Positions 61,236-64,000 of a DNA stretch of 64,000 nucleotides are shown here, one piece after another. Location: contig JAEHOE010000257.1 in the NCBI GenBank assembly GCA_016858145.1, forward strand, positions 1 to 64,000, in the 5' to 3' direction. Below the pieces are notes generated by a model that was given only the letters and a program-made list of their open reading frames with translations, was not told the DNA's origin and did no database searches. Numbering within the stretch: position 1 is the first letter of the stretch; each line of letters opens with the position of its first letter. This DNA comes from Edaphochlamys debaryana (taxonomy: Eukaryota; Chlorophyta; Chlorophyceae; Chlamydomonadales). The position numbers and the translations under genes are program-made.

Positions 61236-61705
61236 GTCTCCCTGTCAGCCCAGTGGGAGAAAGGAGACTGGCAACGCGGACCGTCAACCGTCAGGTCTAC
61301 GGGGCAATGCTGGCACTTGCAGCCCGCTGCGCCCCAAAGCCTGCTGGAGCCCTGTCACAGACGCAACCGGTCTCAGCTGCAAGCAACAGCCTGCTGTGGG
61401 TCGCGAGCTCAAGGCTCGCCGCTGCCGACAGCTCAACGCTTGCCGCCGCCGACAGCTCAACGCTCGCCGCTGCCCCCAGCTCAACGCTTGCCGCCGCCAA
61501 CAGCACCAGGCTTGCCGCCACCGCCAGCTCAAGGCTTGCCGCCGCGGGCAGCTCAACGCTCGCCGCCGCCGCCAGTACCATGCTTGCCGTCGCTGCCATC
61601 CCCGCATTGTTAAACGGCGTCGCGGCCTATGCCCACTCGAGCCCCGTGCACTCCGTGCACGATGCGTCCAGGGCTTTCAGTGGACCAGCGATCCTCAAGG
61701 GCTGA
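61193..61705 (+). CDS. Hypothetical ORF encoding 8-residue repeats
   Basis: The ORF runs from ATG at 61193 to a stop at 61705 (170 aa) and overlaps the end of the previous frame. Its middle is eight repeats of the SSTLAAAD type, encoded by the 24-bp minisatellite. Open frames also run through the same repeat in other frames because the period is a multiple of three and the repeat lacks stops. The open frame may therefore be a by-product of the repeat. No homologous family was recognised. Confidence 0.2.
   Translation: MAATAVPEAEDRPLSLPVSPVGERRLATRTVNRQVYGAMLALAARCAPKPAGALSQTQPVSAASNSLLWVASSRLAAADSSTLAAADSSTLAAAPSSTLAAANSTRLAATASSRLAAAGSSTLAAAASTMLAVAAIPALLNGVAAYAHSSPVHSVHDASRAFSGPAILKG
61406..61597 (+). 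repeat. 24-bp minisatellite, 8 units
   Basis: Eight consecutive 24-bp units of the AGCTCAACGCTTGCCGCCGC type begin at 61406, 61430, 61454, 61478, 61502, 61526, 61550 and 61574. They differ at a few positions, and no unit has an indel. The period keeps all frames open. Confidence 0.92.
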
Positions 61706-61783
61706 TCTTAGGATCGCCAACCCCAAGGCGATGGAGTCGGAGGCCTTCCAGAAGCCGACGCCAGCATCACCACCTGGGCTTCC

Positions 61784-63634
61784 GTGCGAAGGTCCAACCC
61801 CAACCTGGGGCATCATCTGGAGCCAGCGCAAGAGGGGAACCACGAGAACCAAGGTCAACAAGACAACGGACAACTGCAGAGCCCAAGACCCCAAGGTGGA
61901 CGGTGCGGTCCTCTGCTGTGCAACACAGCGGGACCCTGCCAGTCCAACAGCTGCGTCAGCCAGGACAACACAGGTCTGCCCCACAGCAGACCTCTGCGTC
62001 CTGGCCACACGGCGGTCCTCAGCTGCCCAGGGAGCGCTATGGGTCTCTCCGAACAACCTGTGGAGGTAGCCGCCGCCGTGGCTACCGCCGCCGTGGATGA
62101 CAAGGACCACTCCGTCCCTCAACCAGGAGGGCAAGCGGATTGCTCCGCTGCTGCCTTCTCAAGGCAGCCGGAGCCTGTCATCCCACCAACCAGCGGTTTC
62201 ACCGCTAAACGTGAGGTGTTCACCGGTACCTCTGCTGACCAAGACAGCATACATGTCGGAGACAGGAGCCCCACACCTGCCACCAATCATCGGGTGGGCC
62301 TGTCCTACTCATTGCTTGCTTCACCGGTCCTAGCGGTGCCTGTGTTTCTCAGCGCTGGCCGCCTAGCCGGGATCTGCGGCAACGCCAGGCCGCTTTTGCC
62401 CACCGTCTACAAGCTGGAGAGTGGAGCCGTGGGACCCTGGCCTGCTCGATGGCTTGCCGCCTTGGGGGCGAACGTCTGCGCTTTCCGCGTTTTCCACACC
62501 GGGCCAGGACCCCCAAGACCGGGGTCTTTGCCTCATGGTGGCTCACCAGCGGGCCCAGCCGTGGCTCTGTTGGGGAAAGGAAAACCGAGTCAGGCCAAGC
62601 TACCGGCGTTCCCCAAGCGCTCAAAAGGCGCTCAGGGGATGCCGCCGCCGTACCAGCAGGTGCCGTGTTCACCACTGCGCGAGCTGTGGTGGGCACCTCT
62701 TGATACGGCACAGTCTCTGCTATCCTGGAGCCATGTCGTCAGCAGCGCGGGCTCACGGCAGCCTGCGCACGATGAACCTTCCTATGGCTGGGACCCACCC
62801 AGGGACCCAGGGACCAGCTGCTTGCAGCATAGTCCTAACACTTCACAGCCAAGGCAGCAGGTGCCAGCAAGTCAGAGGTTGGAGGCTTGTCAGCCAGAGG
62901 GGAGGAAGCCCTCCCGGGGCAACCTTTCCACCTGGCCGAGCAGGCCGACTGACGTGCCAACCTTTCTGTCAACACCTTTCTGTGTGGGGGCGGCGATGGC
63001 ACTACGCCATCACCCCTCCGTCGGTGCGCTGCGCTTTCACCGAGGTGTCCGAAGGCACAAGTCGCAACGACTACAAACCAGTGACCACGTCACTACCCGG
63101 GGCGATAAGCAGGCGCCCTACGCCCGGCTCGTCGCTTTCACCTGGACGGCGCCGCCTCCCCCCCAGAGCTTTTGGCAACGCGGGGGTGGCGGCAAGTCTC
63201 CGCTGAAGGAAACGAGGGTGATGGTACCACGACGCCATCCTTCTGCCGGCGCTCTGCGGTATCACCGGAGGGTTCGAAGGCGCAAGGCGCACCGACAACG
63301 AACCAGTGACTACGTCACTACCCCAGGCGGCGAGCAAGCCCACTATCTCCAGCCCGCTGCTTGGCACACCGCCTTCCCCCCGGGGCCCACGGCAACGCGG
63401 GGGCGGTGGGTATGGCCGCCCGCACGGCAGTATGGTTGTGGGCACACCGGTTGGCCAAGGCCGTACCGGAACGTCCACCGACCGAAGCCACCCCGTGGCT
63501 GGGCTGGCTGGTCGGCAGCAACCTGTCGCTGCCACTGTCACACGGACGCCCCCGCCTCTCTCTGCTGCGGGAGCTTCTGGCAACGCGGGGGCGGCGGAAG
63601 GCGCATGGAGAAGGACGAACAGGCCGAGCTTTGA
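61784..63634 (+). CDS. Long low-complexity open frame, function unknown
   Basis: There are 616 codons without a stop, but the frame opens at GTG and the first ATG is at 62039 (about codon 86). The translation is rich in Pro, Gly, Arg, Ala and Ser. It shows no aspartic protease, polymerase or integrase motif, and its C-terminal third encodes degenerate repeats such as SFWQRGGGG. In GC-rich sequence stops are rare, so this may be chance. It occupies the place where gag-pol should continue. Confidence 0.2.
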   Translation: MRRSNPNLGHHLEPAQEGNHENQGQQDNGQLQSPRPQGGRCGPLLCNTAGPCQSNSCVSQDNTGLPHSRPLRPGHTAVLSCPGSAMGLSEQPVEVAAAVATAAVDDKDHSVPQPGGQADCSAAAFSRQPEPVIPPTSGFTAKREVFTGTSADQDSIHVGDRSPTPATNHRVGLSYSLLASPVLAVPVFLSAGRLAGICGNARPLLPTVYKLESGAVGPWPARWLAALGANVCAFRVFHTGPGPPRPGSLPHGGSPAGPAVALLGKGKPSQAKLPAFPKRSKGAQGMPPPYQQVPCSPLRELWWAPLDTAQSLLSWSHVVSSAGSRQPAHDEPSYGWDPPRDPGTSCLQHSPNTSQPRQQVPASQRLEACQPEGRKPSRGNLSTWPSRPTDVPTFLSTPFCVGAAMALRHHPSVGALRFHRGVRRHKSQRLQTSDHVTTRGDKQAPYARLVAFTWTAPPPPQSFWQRGGGGKSPLKETRVMVPRRHPSAGALRYHRRVRRRKAHRQRTSDYVTTPGGEQAHYLQPAAWHTAFPPGPTATRGRWVWPPARQYGCGHTGWPRPYRNVHRPKPPRGWAGWSAATCRCHCHTDAPASLCCGSFWQRGGGGRRMEKDEQAEL

Positions 63635-63650
63635 GCAACACGGGGGCGGC
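62995..63650 (+). repeat. Degenerate repeats of about 190-225 bp
   Basis: A copy starting at 62995 (GATGGCACTACG) and one at 63220 (GATGGTACCACG) align along about 130 bp, both containing CCAGTGAC(C/T)ACGTCACTACC. The box GGCAACGCGGGGG recurs at 63174, 63391 and 63579, with a weaker version at 63634. Divergence is substantial. Confidence 0.7.
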
Positions 63651-63794
63651 GTCAACCGCTGCCCGTTGCCGTGCTCCACTTGGACAAGGCGGCTTCTGTT
63701 GGAGAGGCAGGACAGCTCCTTCCGCTGGTACAGCGGATGGCACCTGGAACACACAGCCCAGGTCGCCCATACACTGGCATGTCCGTGGTTTTGA
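63306..63794 (+). CDS. Open frame near the right edge, function unknown
   Basis: A 162-codon open stretch starts at a non-ATG codon and ends at TGA 63792-63794. The same frame then stays open to the window end. The early part is repeat-derived (PRQRGGGG); the later part has FRWYSGWHLEHTAQ and is more protein-like. No domain was recognised. Confidence 0.2.
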   Translation: MTTSLPQAASKPTISSPLLGTPPSPRGPRQRGGGGYGRPHGSMVVGTPVGQGRTGTSTDRSHPVAGLAGRQQPVAATVTRTPPPLSAAGASGNAGAAEGAWRRTNRPSFEQHGGGVNRCPLPCSTWTRRLLLERQDSSFRWYSGWHLEHTAQVAHTLACPWF

Positions 63795-64000
63795 CCACGC
63801 ATGCAGGCGGCCGGGGGCAGGCAACAGGTTTCTACCCCTGCTGGTTCCACCCACACAGAGGATGCCGACAGTAGTTTCTCTATAGTCGGCGTTGGAAAGC
63901 AGCAAGGACAAAAAAAGCATAACAAAATGACGACGAGGAGGCGGACACAATCAGGATACCAGGAGGGGCAGCCTATCCCAGCCAAGTCGGCAAGCAGCCC
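63795..64000 (+). CDS. Partial open frame running off the right edge
   Basis: The frame is open from 63795 to the end of the window. Composition changes: it becomes AT-richer and the product polar, with STHTEDADSSFSIVGVGK then a lysine- and arginine-rich stretch (about 63900-63940). It could be the start of the next coding block of the element (late Gag or pol). Too short to assign. Confidence 0.3.

Larger units (their letters stand above)
57796..64000 (+). mobile_element. 5' part of a Ty3/gypsy-type LTR retrotransposon, cut by the window edge
   Basis: In order there are a promoter-bearing putative LTR, a primer binding site, a leader, a Retrotrans_gag-like frame, and then 2.8 kb of repeat-rich open frames. 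A Gag of this type followed by pol is standard for Ty3/gypsy elements, but no protease (DTG/DSG), reverse transcriptase (YxDD) or integrase motif was seen up to 64000. The pol region may lie to the right, or the element may be non-autonomous. Target-site duplication and the 3' LTR cannot be checked here. Confidence 0.65.

Noticed and set aside
60928..62100. Arginine-rich 390-codon open frame
   Set aside because: It starts at TTG, overlaps better frames, and its repeated CRRRQLNA-type sequence is just the 24-bp minisatellite read in another frame.
61784..63634. 616-codon frame as a functional protein
   Set aside because: It opens at GTG, has no ATG until 62039, is low in complexity and repeat-derived, and shows no known motif. 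Kept only as a low-confidence ORF.
63910..63917. A AAA AAG slippery heptamer for -1 frameshifting
   Set aside because: The heptamer is correctly phased in the open frame, but the -1 frame meets TAA one codon later, so it would not join a downstream coding block.

Overview
The window is non-coding, GC-rich eukaryotic DNA in two parts. Positions 1-57513 are one uninterrupted head-to-tail array of a satellite of about 1.7 kb: 33 complete copies plus a truncated 34th, all in the same orientation and nearly identical. Positions 57514-64000 are unique or retroelement sequence. The array ends abruptly inside a unit and is followed by what looks like the 5' part of a Ty3/gypsy-type LTR retrotransposon that runs off the right edge. 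No bacterial-style gene, rRNA gene, tRNA gene, CRISPR array or telomere repeat was seen. A eukaryote is indicated by the LTR element with a Gag domain, a TATA promoter, and splice-like signals inside the satellite. The primer binding site resembles the initiator-methionine tRNA type common in green plants, so a GC-rich green alga or relative is possible, but this is a weak inference.

Satellite region. Taking each unit to begin at AGCAAGCGGGC, periods fall into three structural classes. S-full is about 1685-1690 bp (units 1, 2, 7-12). S-delta8 is about 1676-1681 bp and lacks 8 bp next to an inverted repeat (units 3, 13-16, 18, 19, 21, 22). L is about 1758-1767 bp and carries an extra 77-bp segment (units 4-6, 17, 20, 23-33). 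The 77-bp segment and the 8-bp deletion never occur together. Neighbouring units share private variants, and the right end (units 23-33) shares a 4-bp deletion and is almost uniform at 1758 bp. Units 30-33 alternate in pairs, a young dimeric higher-order repeat. Units 1 and 6 share a mid-unit haplotype. This is the pattern expected of unequal exchange and gene conversion. Every unit carries a 16-bp palindrome (broken in unit 1), two hairpin-forming inverted repeats, a slippage-prone C tract, and matched splice-acceptor-like and splice-donor-like sites. Open frames on both strands change length with frame-breaking indels, so I do not call them genes.

Right flank. After the breakpoint at 57513/57514 comes about 280 bp of unassigned sequence, then a putative LTR (about 57796-58998). 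It has four 51-52 bp repeats just upstream of a TATA box (58209). A primer binding site follows at 59000, then a leader of about 690 bp, then a recognisable Retrotrans_gag-type frame (59705-60502). That frame has a stop at its N-terminal border and passes, by an apparent +1 shift, into a second open frame ending at 61235. The remaining 2.8 kb has a 24-bp minisatellite (61406-61597), degenerate repeats of about 190-225 bp (62995-63650) and long low-complexity open frames. No protease, reverse transcriptase, RNase H or integrase motif was found before the window ends. The element is therefore unusual, non-autonomous or decayed, or its pol lies beyond the window.
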